A stretch of 64,000 bases of DNA from Phaeobacter cretensis (GCF_047372505.1 NZ_JBKBEU010000001.1:2976001-3040000), one strand, 5' to 3'. Positions 44,170 through 53,334 are shown, counted from the stretch's first letter. Notes: generated from the sequence alone by a model not told the origin. Translations and numbers: made by a program.

Positions 44170-44416
44170 AGAGTTTATTAGCCTTCATGCACGCGGTTAC
44201 TTACCCTTGGCGGCGCTACCCGTGCTGTTCTCCAATCACGTCAACCCACCAAGCAACGTCAGCCTTTCTGACCAATTGTTTCGCGTACGAAACATTCGGG
44301 CAGAGGGGCTGATACTTTTTGTAGGCGTTGCGTACCTGGCGGGCGCATATGGGTTGGATGTGTTGCAGACGGGTTAAGGTGCGCAACACGAAATCGGGGT
44401 GTCGCCTTTGCGTTTT

Positions 44417-46009
44417 CTAGGCGACGTAATCTGCGGCGTTGGCGCGGATATAGGTATCGACGGCGGCGCGCTCATCTTCATTCAGGCGTAGGGCCAGTTT
44501 GGTGCGACGCAGCAGGTAATCCTCGCCAGTGCGGACCCATTCATGTGCTATGGTCCAGTCCAGTTCGCGTGCTGTGATGGTTGCGCCAAAGGCCTGCCCA
44601 AGATCATCAGCGGATGAGGCATTGCCTAGCACGTCCCAGGCCTCTGTCCCGTAGGCACGGATGAGGCGGCGGGTCGCGTAGGGGCTGATGAAGGGGTAAT
44701 CCTGCCCCAGCTTCGCCGTGAGCTTTGCCACCTCCGACACCGGAAACTTACCGCCGGGCAAGGCAACGCCTGCGGTCCATTTCGACGGCAGCGCGTCGAA
44801 AACAGTTCCGATCTTGTCCATCGCGGCCTCAGCGAGTTTGCGGTAGGTGGTGATCTTGCCGCCAAACACGTTCAGCAGCGGCGCGGCGCTCTCATCCAAT
44901 GTCAGCACATATTCGCGGGTGGCGGCGGTGGCGGAGCTGGCACCATCGTCATAAAGCGGGCGCACGCCGGAGTAGGTCCAGACAATATCGTCACGGTTAA
45001 GCGGGTTGGCGAAATACTGCGATGCGAAATTGACCAGATAGTCCTGTTCCTCGGGTGTGCAGGTCGGGGCCGTTTGCGGATCCGGATGATCAGCGTCGGT
45101 GGTGCCGATCAGGGTGTAGTCTTCCTCATAGGGGATGGCGAAGATAATACGTCCATCAGTACCCTGAAAGAAGTAGCAGCGCCCATGGTCATAGAGTTTG
45201 GGCACCACGATATGGCTGCCGCGCACAAGGCGCACGCTTTCGCGACTGTTCTGGCCCAGTTTTTGGCGCAGGATATCTGCGACCCAGGGGCCACCAGCAT
45301 TGACCACCATCTTTGCCCTGCGTTCGCTGGTTTCTCCGGTGCGGGTGTTCTCAAGGGTGATCACCCAGTGGTCATCGCCGCGGGTAGCCCCGGTGACCTT
45401 GGTCCGAGTCATGATCTTTGCGCCACGTGCCTCGGCATCGCGGGCGTTCAGCACGACGAGGCGGGCGTCTTCGATCCAGCAATCGGAGTATTCAAAGGCG
45501 GTTTTGAATTTGGGGTTAAGCGGACGCCCTGCGGCATCGGTTCCCAGATCCAATTTGGAGGTGCCGGGCAGGATACCGCGCTTGCCGAGGCTGTCGTACA
45601 TGAACAGGCCCAGACGGATCAGCCAGGCCGGGCGGCGACCTTTCATCCAAGGCATGAGAGTGGTCAGCAGCTTGGAGGTTGGCGTGGTATTGTCGAACCG
45701 CATGTCCTGGTGGAAAGGGAGCACAAACCGCATTGGCCATGAGATATGTGGCATTGCTTTCAGCAGGACTTCGCGTTCGATCAGGGCCTCGCGGACCAGA
45801 CGAAATTCGAAGTATTCAAGATAGCGCAGTCCGCCGTGGAACAGTTTCGTGGAGGCCGAGGAAGTGGCTGAGGCTAGATCGTCCATCTCGGCCAGCGCTA
45901 CGGAGAGTCCGCGCCCGGCCGCATCACGGGCAATGCCGCAGCCATTGATGCCGCCACCAATGATAAAGAGATCGGTGATATCGGTGTTGGCGTTTTGTGT
46001 GTCAGGCAT
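44417..46009 (-). CDS. glpD: Aerobic glycerol-3-phosphate dehydrogenase, GlpD
   Basis: A 530-residue FAD protein: dinucleotide motif FIIGGGINGCGIARDAAGRG (N-terminal), FHGGLRYLEYFEFRLVREAL (about 55-75), VVNAGGPWVAD (about 235), GGKITTYRKLAE near 380, and a C-terminal helical GlpD domain. It oxidises glycerol-3-phosphate to dihydroxyacetone phosphate at the membrane, feeding electrons to quinone. The start at 46009 overlaps glpR by 8 bp; upstream ATGs at 46024 and 46048 would extend the overlap. It pairs functionally with the ugp-like importer. Confidence 0.93.
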   Translation of the reverse strand: MPDTQNANTDITDLFIIGGGINGCGIARDAAGRGLSVALAEMDDLASATSSASTKLFHGGLRYLEYFEFRLVREALIEREVLLKAMPHISWPMRFVLPFHQDMRFDNTTPTSKLLTTLMPWMKGRRPAWLIRLGLFMYDSLGKRGILPGTSKLDLGTDAAGRPLNPKFKTAFEYSDCWIEDARLVVLNARDAEARGAKIMTRTKVTGATRGDDHWVITLENTRTGETSERRAKMVVNAGGPWVADILRQKLGQNSRESVRLVRGSHIVVPKLYDHGRCYFFQGTDGRIIFAIPYEEDYTLIGTTDADHPDPQTAPTCTPEEQDYLVNFASQYFANPLNRDDIVWTYSGVRPLYDDGASSATAATREYVLTLDESAAPLLNVFGGKITTYRKLAEAAMDKIGTVFDALPSKWTAGVALPGGKFPVSEVAKLTAKLGQDYPFISPYATRRLIRAYGTEAWDVLGNASSADDLGQAFGATITARELDWTIAHEWVRTGEDYLLRRTKLALRLNEDERAAVDTYIRANAADYVA

Positions 46010-46802
46010 GTTTGTGTTCGGCATTTTCGCTGCTTTCGTTTTCGCCAACCCAGAGGATTTGCGTCTCTGCAGCCGCTGCTGCGTGAGAAAATTCGGTTGG
46101 AACAGGGCGGTCGGTGATCACCACGTCTAGATCAGCAATGTCACAGATGCGCACAGGGGCGGTGCGGTCAAACTTGCTGCCATCACAGACCAGAACCCGT
46201 TTGCGAGCATTCTTCAGAATCGCGCGGGCGACAGAGACTTCGCGTGGATCATGGTCAAGGATAGCGCCGTCCGCATCCATGGCGGAAGCGCCGATGATGG
46301 CAATATCCACCTTGTAGCGGGCAATGAACTCTAGGGCGTCTTCACCGACGATCGCGCCGTCGCTTTGCCGGATTGCGCCGCCAACAAGGACCAGTTCTTT
46401 GCTCTCGTCATTCATCATCATATTGATAATGTTGATATTATTTGAAATTACGGTCAGGCCACGATGGCCAGAAAGGGCGCGTGCGACCTGCTCAGTTGAT
46501 GTTCCGATATTGAGTGTGATGGCGCAGTTGTCTGGGATCAGATCTGCTGCCAGCGCCGCCATGGCGCGTTTGCCGGGGGCGTTCAGCTTGCGCCGTTCGG
46601 CGTAGTCGCGGCTGGCCCCACTGCTGCTGCGCACCGCACCACCGTGGACGCGGGAGAGTGCGCCGCGAGCTGAGAGATCGCGCAGGTCGGTTCGAACGGT
46701 TTGCAACGAGACGCCAAAGCGCTGCGCTAGGTCTTCGACCTCGACCCGATTTTGCCGGGTGAGCAGGTCCAAAATTGCCGCCTGTCGGTCTGCTGCATCC
46801 AT
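46002..46802 (-). CDS. glpR: DeoR-family repressor, GlpR-like
   Basis: A 266-residue DeoR regulator: N-terminal winged helix (about 5-58, VEDLAQRFGVSLQTVRTDLRDLS) and a sugar-phosphate-binding DeoR C domain (about 75-230, LNIGTSTEQVARAL, VGGAIRQSDGAIVG, ASAMDADGAILDHDPREV). It sits directly before glpD, so it should respond to glycerol-3-phosphate and repress this operon. Direct repeats upstream (46859-46880) are the candidate operator. Confidence 0.92.
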   Translation of the reverse strand: MDAADRQAAILDLLTRQNRVEVEDLAQRFGVSLQTVRTDLRDLSARGALSRVHGGAVRSSSGASRDYAERRKLNAPGKRAMAALAADLIPDNCAITLNIGTSTEQVARALSGHRGLTVISNNINIINMMMNDESKELVLVGGAIRQSDGAIVGEDALEFIARYKVDIAIIGASAMDADGAILDHDPREVSVARAILKNARKRVLVCDGSKFDRTAPVRICDIADLDVVITDRPVPTEFSHAAAAAETQILWVGENESSENAEHKHA

Positions 46803-46858
46803 GAGAGATCCTTTCGCAAGCCTATCTAGGACTGCGTCTGCGAGAAGTCACGGATTAT

Positions 46859-46880
46859 TTTCGTTTTACTTTCGTTTTAC
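46859..46880. promoter_or_regulatory. GlpR operator candidate, tandem TTTCGTTTTAC
   Basis: Two exact 11-bp direct repeats TTTCGTTTTAC (46859-46869 and 46870-46880), followed by a partial third TTTCC, lie 57 bp upstream of the glpR start. TTTCGTTT-type direct repeats are typical of DeoR/GlpR sites. The assignment to GlpR is inferred from position and pattern. Confidence 0.6.
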
Positions 46881-46900
46881 TTTCCTTGGGGTGGCGTATG

Positions 46901-48001
46901 TCAGCCGATTGGGACCAGATGGTTGTCCCATGCAAGATCAGAACGGGAGATGGTCGCGGGTTCGCCATCTTCAGAAGACAGTCGGGCGATCAGGCCCTTG
47001 CCGGTTGTGACGATAAAACCGCTTTGGTCGCTGGCCAGTCCGCAGACATCGGAAAGCCGGGTTTCCTGTAGTAGGGTACCTGTGGCGCAATCGGCGATTT
47101 GAATGACGCCGCCGCGTGGTGAGGTAACCGCGATTTGCCTACCGTCACGGGAGAACGCAACCGAACCGCCATAGCCGTTTAGATTGCGTATGCGTGGATC
47201 CTCTTCGCCCATCAATCGGGACCGGAGGCCGGGGCTATGTAATCCGATGATAGGCAGATCTGCGCCAGTGTCCCCTTGCCACTGCATCGCGAACCCAACG
47301 GTGCCATCGATACGGAGCGCGAGATGGCGAATCGAGTTCGGGCGCAACTCGGGATCAAGGACCAGCTGATCCTGTACTGTGCCATCCAGGCCAAGATAAC
47401 TGAGGTTGGGTTGCATGGTCGCCAGGTTCAGCTTGGCCCGGCCGCTGTCCGGATGTGTCTGAATGCCGCCATTGGCGACCACAAGACCAGCGGGACCGGT
47501 GCCGGGTAGGCGTAGTCGGATGTCATGGGGGCCGATACCGCCGGATGACACATCGTGGATACGACGGTAGCCATCGTTGGTATCCCAGATGCCGATGCGG
47601 CCAGCGCCGTTTTCATAGTCGTTTTCGGTGGTGAAGAGCTGCGCGCCGTCCGGCGAGAATGTGCCATGGCCATAGAAATGATAGCCCTTGGGAGGGGTTA
47701 GCCGGGCCAGCTCGGTGCCATTGCGGCAGTCGATCACATCAGCGAATTGGCCGGGGCGGCGGGCAAAGGCAACGGCCTCGGGGCGGGTCGGGTGCGCGGT
47801 TGCGGCATGGCCGCGAGCAGGTAGCGGATGGCGGAACAGGATAGTGCCGTTGCGATCCAGCCCAGCGAGGAGAAAGCGACCATCCGTCGCTTTGCCCGCA
47901 GAGAGGTAGTCGGGGTGGTCAAGATCAGCCCAGCTGGCCTGCGGCGCCATGCCTGCGGCCAACAGACCTGCCAGAAAACCGCGACGGGAGGGGCCTGCCA
48001 T
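46901..48001 (-). CDS. DUF1513 beta-propeller protein (Tat-exported)
   Basis: A 366-residue protein with a twin-arginine signal (SRRGFLAGLLAAGMAPQASWA). The rest is a seven-bladed-propeller-like DUF1513 domain, with HFYGHGTFSPDGAQLFTTEN and GIGPHDIRL segments. In related operons such proteins follow imelysins and diheme proteins in iron-uptake clusters; no catalytic activity is known. It is last in the operon starting at hemP, 4 bp after the second imelysin. Confidence 0.88.
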   Translation of the reverse strand: MAGPSRRGFLAGLLAAGMAPQASWADLDHPDYLSAGKATDGRFLLAGLDRNGTILFRHPLPARGHAATAHPTRPEAVAFARRPGQFADVIDCRNGTELARLTPPKGYHFYGHGTFSPDGAQLFTTENDYENGAGRIGIWDTNDGYRRIHDVSSGGIGPHDIRLRLPGTGPAGLVVANGGIQTHPDSGRAKLNLATMQPNLSYLGLDGTVQDQLVLDPELRPNSIRHLALRIDGTVGFAMQWQGDTGADLPIIGLHSPGLRSRLMGEEDPRIRNLNGYGGSVAFSRDGRQIAVTSPRGGVIQIADCATGTLLQETRLSDVCGLASDQSGFIVTTGKGLIARLSSEDGEPATISRSDLAWDNHLVPIG

Positions 48002-48005
48002 GTGC

Positions 48006-49184
48006 TTAGTCTCCGTCTAGGGAATTGAAACCGGCCGTGACGCCAAGGGTTGGGCCAAGCTCTGTGGTGATGAGGTCGCGCAGGTCGTTTACATCCTGTT
48101 GCAGCGACTCAATGCGAAAGCGCCGGGCCGGATCCGCGACGCCAGCCAGCGACGGGTCGTCAAGTACCATGGCGCGGTTCAGCGTTTTGGCAAAACCATC
48201 CTCGATGTCCTGAGAGAGGATTGCATCACCTGCGGCAAGCGCGAGGGCGAGCGGCTCCATCGAGGTAAGGTTCAGTACGATGTGGCGCAGGCTGCGACCG
48301 GAACGGCGGGCCTCTGCACGTTTTGGACGCGGGGAGTCGAACTGCCCCAGCGGGCGACCCAGTCGCATGTCGCTTAACACCTGGAATCCGGTGGTGAGGG
48401 ACTTGAACAATTCCTGGCGCACTTCGGCGCTGGACTGATAGCGGTTGTCCGGTCCGGGGGTCCGCAGTGTGGTTGCATAGCTTCTGTGCCAATCGTCGCG
48501 GATTGACGCGGTGGTGCGCGCGATATCGGTGGCGATTGCGGTAACCAACGCACAGTGTCGGTCTGCACTGTGTTGATCAGTACTGTGTTGATCTGGGCTG
48601 ACGTCGGATTGGATTGCGTCATCAAACAGCAGATACTCCAGCGCATAAAAGCCGCGCAGGGCAATCGATTGGCTGGCGAATGTGTCGGGGTTGCTAAGGC
48701 TGGCGCGGTTGGTTTCGGTGATGGCGCGGCGTAGGGCTCCGGGGATCTTGTTCCGGCTGTCGGGCCAGAAGGCGAGGGCAAAGGCGCGGTTTTCAGTCTC
48801 GGTCGGGCCAAAGCGCAGGTGGCTGACAGTGACCCAGGCATCAAATGCGAGGCCGAACGCCTTGCGCAGAGCGGGATCATCTGGAGAGCAATGGCTGGAG
48901 CCGGTCTTGGCCAGTTCGGCGCTGGTCTCTGCGAGCCCGTCAAAGCCGGGAAGAATGTGGTTGGTCAGGATCCATTCCACTTGCTGATCGCTGGCCAGTG
49001 CGACAGGCGGCATAGCGGGTGCGGCGACGGTCTCTGGATCACTCTGCACGATCCCGGCCTGAGCATTCCCCGTCTGAGCATTCCCTGTCCGTGGGTGCCA
49101 TGTGCTGAAGGTCAGAGCAATGGCGAGGGTCGCGGGGATAGCTGGCAACAGGCGGACAGCTGGCAGGGAGGGTATTTTCAACAT
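48006..49184 (-). CDS. Imelysin-family protein lacking the GxHxxE His
   Basis: A 392-residue imelysin-like protein with an N-terminal membrane anchor or signal (about 8-30). The conserved GxHxxE of M75/imelysin proteins reads GFYALE, so the His is Tyr; iron binding or peptidase-like function may differ. Two in-frame 15-bp duplications give TGNAQTGNAQ (near 35) and DQHSTDQHSA (near 195). The start overlaps the diheme stop at 49184 by one base. Confidence 0.85.
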   Translation of the reverse strand: MLKIPSLPAVRLLPAIPATLAIALTFSTWHPRTGNAQTGNAQAGIVQSDPETVAAPAMPPVALASDQQVEWILTNHILPGFDGLAETSAELAKTGSSHCSPDDPALRKAFGLAFDAWVTVSHLRFGPTETENRAFALAFWPDSRNKIPGALRRAITETNRASLSNPDTFASQSIALRGFYALEYLLFDDAIQSDVSPDQHSTDQHSADRHCALVTAIATDIARTTASIRDDWHRSYATTLRTPGPDNRYQSSAEVRQELFKSLTTGFQVLSDMRLGRPLGQFDSPRPKRAEARRSGRSLRHIVLNLTSMEPLALALAAGDAILSQDIEDGFAKTLNRAMVLDDPSLAGVADPARRFRIESLQQDVNDLRDLITTELGPTLGVTAGFNSLDGD

Positions 49185-50833
49185 CAGAGCGACTCCAGGA
49201 AACGGATCAGATCGGCGCGGTCTTTTGGTGCAAGGCTGACTACCGTGTCGCGGGCGGATTGGGCTTCGCCGCCGTGCCAGAGGATGGCCTCAAGCAGGGT
49301 GCGGGCGCGGCCATCATGGAGATAACCCGCACGTGGGTTCACGTGTTGTACCAATCCGATGCCCCAAAGCGGTGCAGTGCGCCATTCGCGCCCTGTCGCG
49401 CGCGCCTCGGGGCGATTATCAGCCAGACCTTCGCCCATGTCATGCAGCAGAAGGTCGCTATAGGGCCAGATCAGCTGAAAGCTTTGTGCGGGCTGCGCCT
49501 CAAGTCGATTGGTGACGAACTTGGGTGTGTGACAGCCGGTGCAGCCTGCACCATAGAACTGCGCCTTGCCCCGCAGCACAGCCGGGTCATCCGGTGTGCG
49601 GCGGGCAGGCACGCCGAGGTTGCGGCTGTAGAATGTCACGAGATCCATATTGGGCTGGTCGATCTCGGTCTCTCGCACATCGCCACCACCATGGGGGGCT
49701 GTGCGGCAGTCGATCTGGGCAGAGGTGCAATCCCCGGAATGGCTTGGGAACAGCGGTGTGGAAATGCCGATATCACCGAGAAAGGCGGCCGCGGATTGTT
49801 CATGCACCGTGGGCTGGCCGGCCTTGTAGCCAAACCGACCCAGTATCACCTGATCCTGCTCCTTGGACCAGACCAGATTGGGGCGACCGGAGATGCCATC
49901 GCCATCGCTGTCGGCCTCATCCGCTTGCGCCAGAATATCCGCTGCGGGGATCGCCTCCAGCAGGCCAAGACCGATCATTGTGGGGGCGACGCGGGGAGAC
50001 AGCATGGCGTCCTCGTGCAGCGGGCCATAACCCAGATCATCGGCGCTGTAGGTCGGGCGTTGCAAGGTCGCAGTTTCACCCCCGGCGAGGGGGATAACCT
50101 CTTGCGAATAGGCGACGCCGAGGCGGTATTCGGGCGCGATGCCGGGGGCCGAGAAGTCCTGCATCTGCCCGCCATAGGTCGGCTCGGGTGCGGTACCGAT
50201 GTAATCGGTGATTGCCTGCATCTGATCTGGCACCGGGCCGGGAATCGAAACCCGCAAGAACATGGTGGTCGAGGTGTAATCAGGGCCTTCAGGCACATGA
50301 CCGCGCCCGTCTTTTAGGTGGCAGCGCTGGCAGGAGCGGGCATTATAGAGCGGTCCCAACCCGTCGGAGGCAAGGGTGGACGCCGGGGAGAAGACCCAGA
50401 TCTTCTTGAACAGGCCATTGCCGAGTTTGAATTCCAACTCTTCCTCAAAGCTGAGGGTCTTGCTGTGCTGTGAAAACGCCTCGTCATCCAGCCGGGCGCG
50501 CACGGTGGCGGCGCCTGCTGGGAGCGCCTCGAACGGTTCTGGCTGGTCGAATGCAGTGGCCGGGCGCGTAACGCGACGAATGCGGTCCAGTTCTTGATGC
50601 GTTCGGGGCAGGGTGGCCAGATGGGGATCACCGAGGTTCGCATATAAGGGCTCGATATCAGGCGTATTGAGTGTGGAATGACCCAATGTGCTCCCGGTCA
50701 ACGATGGCGGTATCGGTGGTGTCTGTGCGGCCAGGTATTGCGGTGCCATGAGTGATGCAACCACCGTGATGAGGCAAAGGCCTATCGACATGCGGAATGG
50801 GTGCAGGCGGCGGGGCGACGGGAATACTCGCAT
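49184..50833 (-). CDS. DUF1111 diheme oxidoreductase
   Basis: A 549-residue periplasmic protein with a signal sequence (about 15-36) and two c-haem motifs: CQRCH (about 167) and CTGCH (about 432). The domain matches the DUF1111 group (thiol-oxidoreductase-like, distantly MauG-like). An Asp-rich loop DSDGDGISGRPN (about 310) resembles a calcium site. It is placed between two imelysins, pointing to periplasmic redox chemistry of iron, perhaps ferrous oxidation for uptake (inference). Confidence 0.9.
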   Translation of the reverse strand: MRVFPSPRRLHPFRMSIGLCLITVVASLMAPQYLAAQTPPIPPSLTGSTLGHSTLNTPDIEPLYANLGDPHLATLPRTHQELDRIRRVTRPATAFDQPEPFEALPAGAATVRARLDDEAFSQHSKTLSFEEELEFKLGNGLFKKIWVFSPASTLASDGLGPLYNARSCQRCHLKDGRGHVPEGPDYTSTTMFLRVSIPGPVPDQMQAITDYIGTAPEPTYGGQMQDFSAPGIAPEYRLGVAYSQEVIPLAGGETATLQRPTYSADDLGYGPLHEDAMLSPRVAPTMIGLGLLEAIPAADILAQADEADSDGDGISGRPNLVWSKEQDQVILGRFGYKAGQPTVHEQSAAAFLGDIGISTPLFPSHSGDCTSAQIDCRTAPHGGGDVRETEIDQPNMDLVTFYSRNLGVPARRTPDDPAVLRGKAQFYGAGCTGCHTPKFVTNRLEAQPAQSFQLIWPYSDLLLHDMGEGLADNRPEARATGREWRTAPLWGIGLVQHVNPRAGYLHDGRARTLLEAILWHGGEAQSARDTVVSLAPKDRADLIRFLESL

Positions 50834-50977
50834 GCAGGTAGGACCACTTTTCTTGGGCGGGGCGCTGGGCCTCCTGGCCTTGGATAGGAGGAACTGCGCC
50901 CGGCATCAACTCTTGCTGGTTGGACATATTGTCCGGGAGGTCAATCCGACCTTTTTATGGGGGCGTTCAGAACGACA

Positions 50978-51012
50978 ATGGCAGGGGCCGCGTGATACGC
51001 CGCCCCTGCCAT
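50978..51012 (-). terminator. Stem-loop between imelysin and diheme genes
   Basis: ATGGCAGGGGC pairs perfectly with GCCCCTGCCAT (11 bp), with inner pairing possible. It starts 33 bp after the stop of the first imelysin (51045) and lies 145 bp before the diheme start. A poor T-run follows on the minus strand. Partial termination or mRNA protection would give more imelysin than downstream products. Confidence 0.6.
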
Positions 51013-51044
51013 GTCTTCCGCCGCTCGTGCAGCGATGGATTGTT

Positions 51045-52313
51045 TTACTGGAAGACAGCCGTGGGGTTGTCGAGGGAGTCAGATCCCTCGATGGCGACCC
51101 CGTCCAGATCTAGCGCGGTTACGACGCGTTCGATGGAGCGTGTCTGATCCACCAGACCGTTTACGCCGCCCATGACCAGCGCTTCACCGGCTTTGTTGCC
51201 CTGTTCCAGCATCTGGTCGTAAGAAAACCCGGCCTCGGCTGCGGTCTTGATCTGACCCAATGCGCGCATGGTCGTAGAGAGCTTGCCACGCATTTCACTG
51301 TCCAGTGCGGGGTCGATTTCCTGAACCAGATCAGAGAGCGACGCACCGGAGACCATGCTGCCATCGGAGCGGATGTATTCGCCCAGATAGACGTTTTGTA
51401 CGCCCAGACCATCGTAGTAGTGGCTGTTGTGGGTGTTATCGGAGAAGCAATCATGCTCTTCCTCTGGATCGTTCAGCATCAGGCCAAGACGCATCCGCTC
51501 GCCCGCGGTTTCCCCATAGGAGAGGGAGCCCATACCGGTCAGCATGGCGGTGATGCCTGCGTTTTCATCGGCCAGAAGAGTGCTGCGCGCCTCGCCTTCG
51601 TTGCCCCATTGCGCGGCCATCCACTCCAGATCGGCGATCAGCAGATCGGTCGCGGCTTTCAGGTACTGGCCCCGACGGTCGCAGTTGCCGTTTGTGCAAT
51701 CTTCTGCTGCGGCGTAATCGGTCCAGACGCGGTTGCCGGCGCCGTGGTCGGTGCCATTCAGATCCTGGCCCCAGAGAAGGAATTCAACCGCGTGATAGCC
51801 GGTTGCAACATTCGCCTCGACGCCGTCTGCTTCGTGCAGAGTGCTTTCCAGCAGCTCTGGTGTGATGGCGCTTGCGTCGATGGATTTACCGGACAGCTCG
51901 AAGCTTGGGTTGGCGACAATGTTCAACGCTGCGAACGTGTTTTCGTCGGTTGGACCACCGTAGCTGGCGTCGACATAGTCAATCAGACCTTCGTCCAGAG
52001 GCCAAGCGTTCACTTTGCCTTCCCAATCATCGACGATGGCATTGCCAAAACGGAACACTTCGGACTGCTGGTAGGGAACGCGAGCGGCGAGCCAGGCCTT
52101 GCGGGCGGCTTCAAGCGCCTCGGCTGAGGGTTCGGCGATCAACGAGTCAACTGCGGTCTGCAGGGTTTTGGCTGTTTTCAGGCTGTCCTGATATTTGGCT
52201 TGCGCAATATTTGCGTAGGTTGTCAGCACCTCAGCCTTGTCTGCCGCAATAGCGGGAGCCGCAACTGTGGCGAGCGCTGCAATAGCGGTGCCTGCGAGAA
52301 AATGCGATGTCAT
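51045..52313 (-). CDS. Imelysin-family iron-regulated periplasmic protein
   Basis: A 422-residue imelysin (IrpA/M75 type) with a signal peptide (MTSHFLAGTAIAALATVAAPAIA-ADK). The family motif GxHxxE is intact as GYHAVE (about 188-193), inside ATGYHAVEFLLWGQD. Other hallmarks: RVPYQQSEVFRFGNAIVDD and NTHNSHYYDGLGVQN. The start at 52313 gives the signal peptide; upstream frame is spurious. It follows the Cys-rich protein gene by 67 bp. Confidence 0.92.
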   Translation of the reverse strand: MTSHFLAGTAIAALATVAAPAIAADKAEVLTTYANIAQAKYQDSLKTAKTLQTAVDSLIAEPSAEALEAARKAWLAARVPYQQSEVFRFGNAIVDDWEGKVNAWPLDEGLIDYVDASYGGPTDENTFAALNIVANPSFELSGKSIDASAITPELLESTLHEADGVEANVATGYHAVEFLLWGQDLNGTDHGAGNRVWTDYAAAEDCTNGNCDRRGQYLKAATDLLIADLEWMAAQWGNEGEARSTLLADENAGITAMLTGMGSLSYGETAGERMRLGLMLNDPEEEHDCFSDNTHNSHYYDGLGVQNVYLGEYIRSDGSMVSGASLSDLVQEIDPALDSEMRGKLSTTMRALGQIKTAAEAGFSYDQMLEQGNKAGEALVMGGVNGLVDQTRSIERVVTALDLDGVAIEGSDSLDNPTAVFQ

Positions 52314-52380
52314 TTGATTGGTCCTTGAGGTGTCGTGAAAGGGGTTGTGTTGAAGGTTTGTTGGCGGCGGCGCGAGACCG

Positions 52381-52887
52381 TCAGTGAAGTGTTGCCGAAA
52401 GCGGCATATGCGCTGGCGGATGCGCGGCGGGGCTTGTTTGCTGCTCGCCCATTTTGTCGAGCACCATGCCAATTTTTGCAGCCAGAACCGCAGCACGCTG
52501 AGCTTTCGCAGGCTGAACAATGAGCGCGGCAAAGAGAGTGGCGTCTTCGTATTCGCCGTGCGCGGCCGCAGCGACGAGATTGGCAAAACAATTCTCATCA
52601 GCACCAAGGCAGGTGCAGGTCATTCCGTGGCGTACCAGTGGACGGCGGCCTTCGGAGACGCAGAAATTGCACAGGCGGCCAAAATTCTCATAGGCCTGAC
52701 GACCAAGAACCGGACCAAGCGATGTTTGCAGCTCGTGCTGCAGAGCAATCCGGGTTTCTGCACCGCTGAACCAATGGCGCAGGTGGCGTACGGCGGTGGC
52801 TTCCAGGGCGGGCAAGTCTGTCAGCAGGCCAACAGTGGCCCCGCCCCGTGGTGCCGCAGAAGCGGCGGATGTGCTGTCGGAGATCAT
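52381..52887 (-). CDS. Cys-rich protein of unknown function
   Basis: A 168-residue protein. A central segment has five cysteines in CNFCVSEGRRPLVRH then GMTCTCLGADENCF (about 72-101), which could hold a metal or iron-sulphur centre. There is no signal peptide. The ATG overlaps the hemP stop (ATGA, 52884-52887), so it is translationally coupled to hemP and the iron operon. No family recognised. A helical C-terminal half (FAALIVQPAKAQRAAVLAAK) may be a binding surface. Confidence 0.75.
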   Translation of the reverse strand: MISDSTSAASAAPRGGATVGLLTDLPALEATAVRHLRHWFSGAETRIALQHELQTSLGPVLGRQAYENFGRLCNFCVSEGRRPLVRHGMTCTCLGADENCFANLVAAAAHGEYEDATLFAALIVQPAKAQRAAVLAAKIGMVLDKMGEQQTSPAAHPPAHMPLSATLH

Positions 52888-53060
52888 TTTGTCAGAATCA
52901 ACTTTCCGGCGCGGGTGATCCGCAAGCTATAGATCTGGCCATTCAGCAGGATGCGGGCCTGGTTTCCGCCCCGTGCCAATTCCTCGGCATGGTAGGTCGG
53001 AAATACTTCGGTAGCCGCAGTTGTTGTGGTGGCGGCGTGCTCAAAATTCATCTGGTTCAT
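52884..53060 (-). CDS. hemP: Hemin uptake protein HemP
   Basis: A 58-residue protein ending ARILLNGQIYSLRITRAGKL, the HemP signature (LxxGxxYxLRxTRxGKLILTK). HemP proteins are small iron-regulated factors of haem uptake operons, and some act as regulators. The ATG at 53060 is chosen as it gives the family length; the frame runs upstream without support. First gene of the iron operon, with the palindrome 53318-53334 upstream. Confidence 0.92.
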   Translation of the reverse strand: MNQMNFEHAATTTTAATEVFPTYHAEELARGGNQARILLNGQIYSLRITRAGKLILTK

Positions 53061-53317
53061 CAGGGTCACCCGTTTCTGTTTTCCGACCGATCCAGATACC
53101 ACTCCAAGCAAAACCCCTGGTCTCCGCGCGGCAGGCCATAGGCATGCAGGGTGACCGGTGCGCGCGTGCCCTCTGCGGGGCGATGGCGCAATGAAAAGAA
53201 TTGAAGAAGGTAAGACACTAGACGATCTCAGTTGGTTTGCGATCAGTTGGGCTGGCTGCACAATCACAGGTTGGCTGAACTGTTTTGAACCTGACTGATT
53301 TGATCGGAATCGTCAAC

Positions 53318-53334
53318 CTGACTTTTTTAGTCAG
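53318..53334. promoter_or_regulatory. Iron-box-like palindrome upstream of hemP
   Basis: CTGACT-TTTTT-AGTCAG is a 17-bp perfect inverted repeat 258 bp before the hemP start. It fits TGA-N9-TCA, the form described for RirA/iron-responsive boxes in alphaproteobacteria. A related half-site pattern (CTGACTGATTTGATCG) lies at 53291-53306. Inference: iron-dependent repression of the hemP operon. Confidence 0.65.

Noticed and set aside
44170..44416. An ATG-less open stretch of about 62 codons after the cyclase, ending near 44377 with a hydrophobic segment
   Set aside because: No start codon or recognisable family; may be a remnant of a membrane protein gene, but evidence is too thin to annotate.
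49259..50317. Open frame antiparallel to the diheme gene (352 codons)
   Set aside because: No recognisable motif, and the diheme protein on the minus strand has clear haem motifs.
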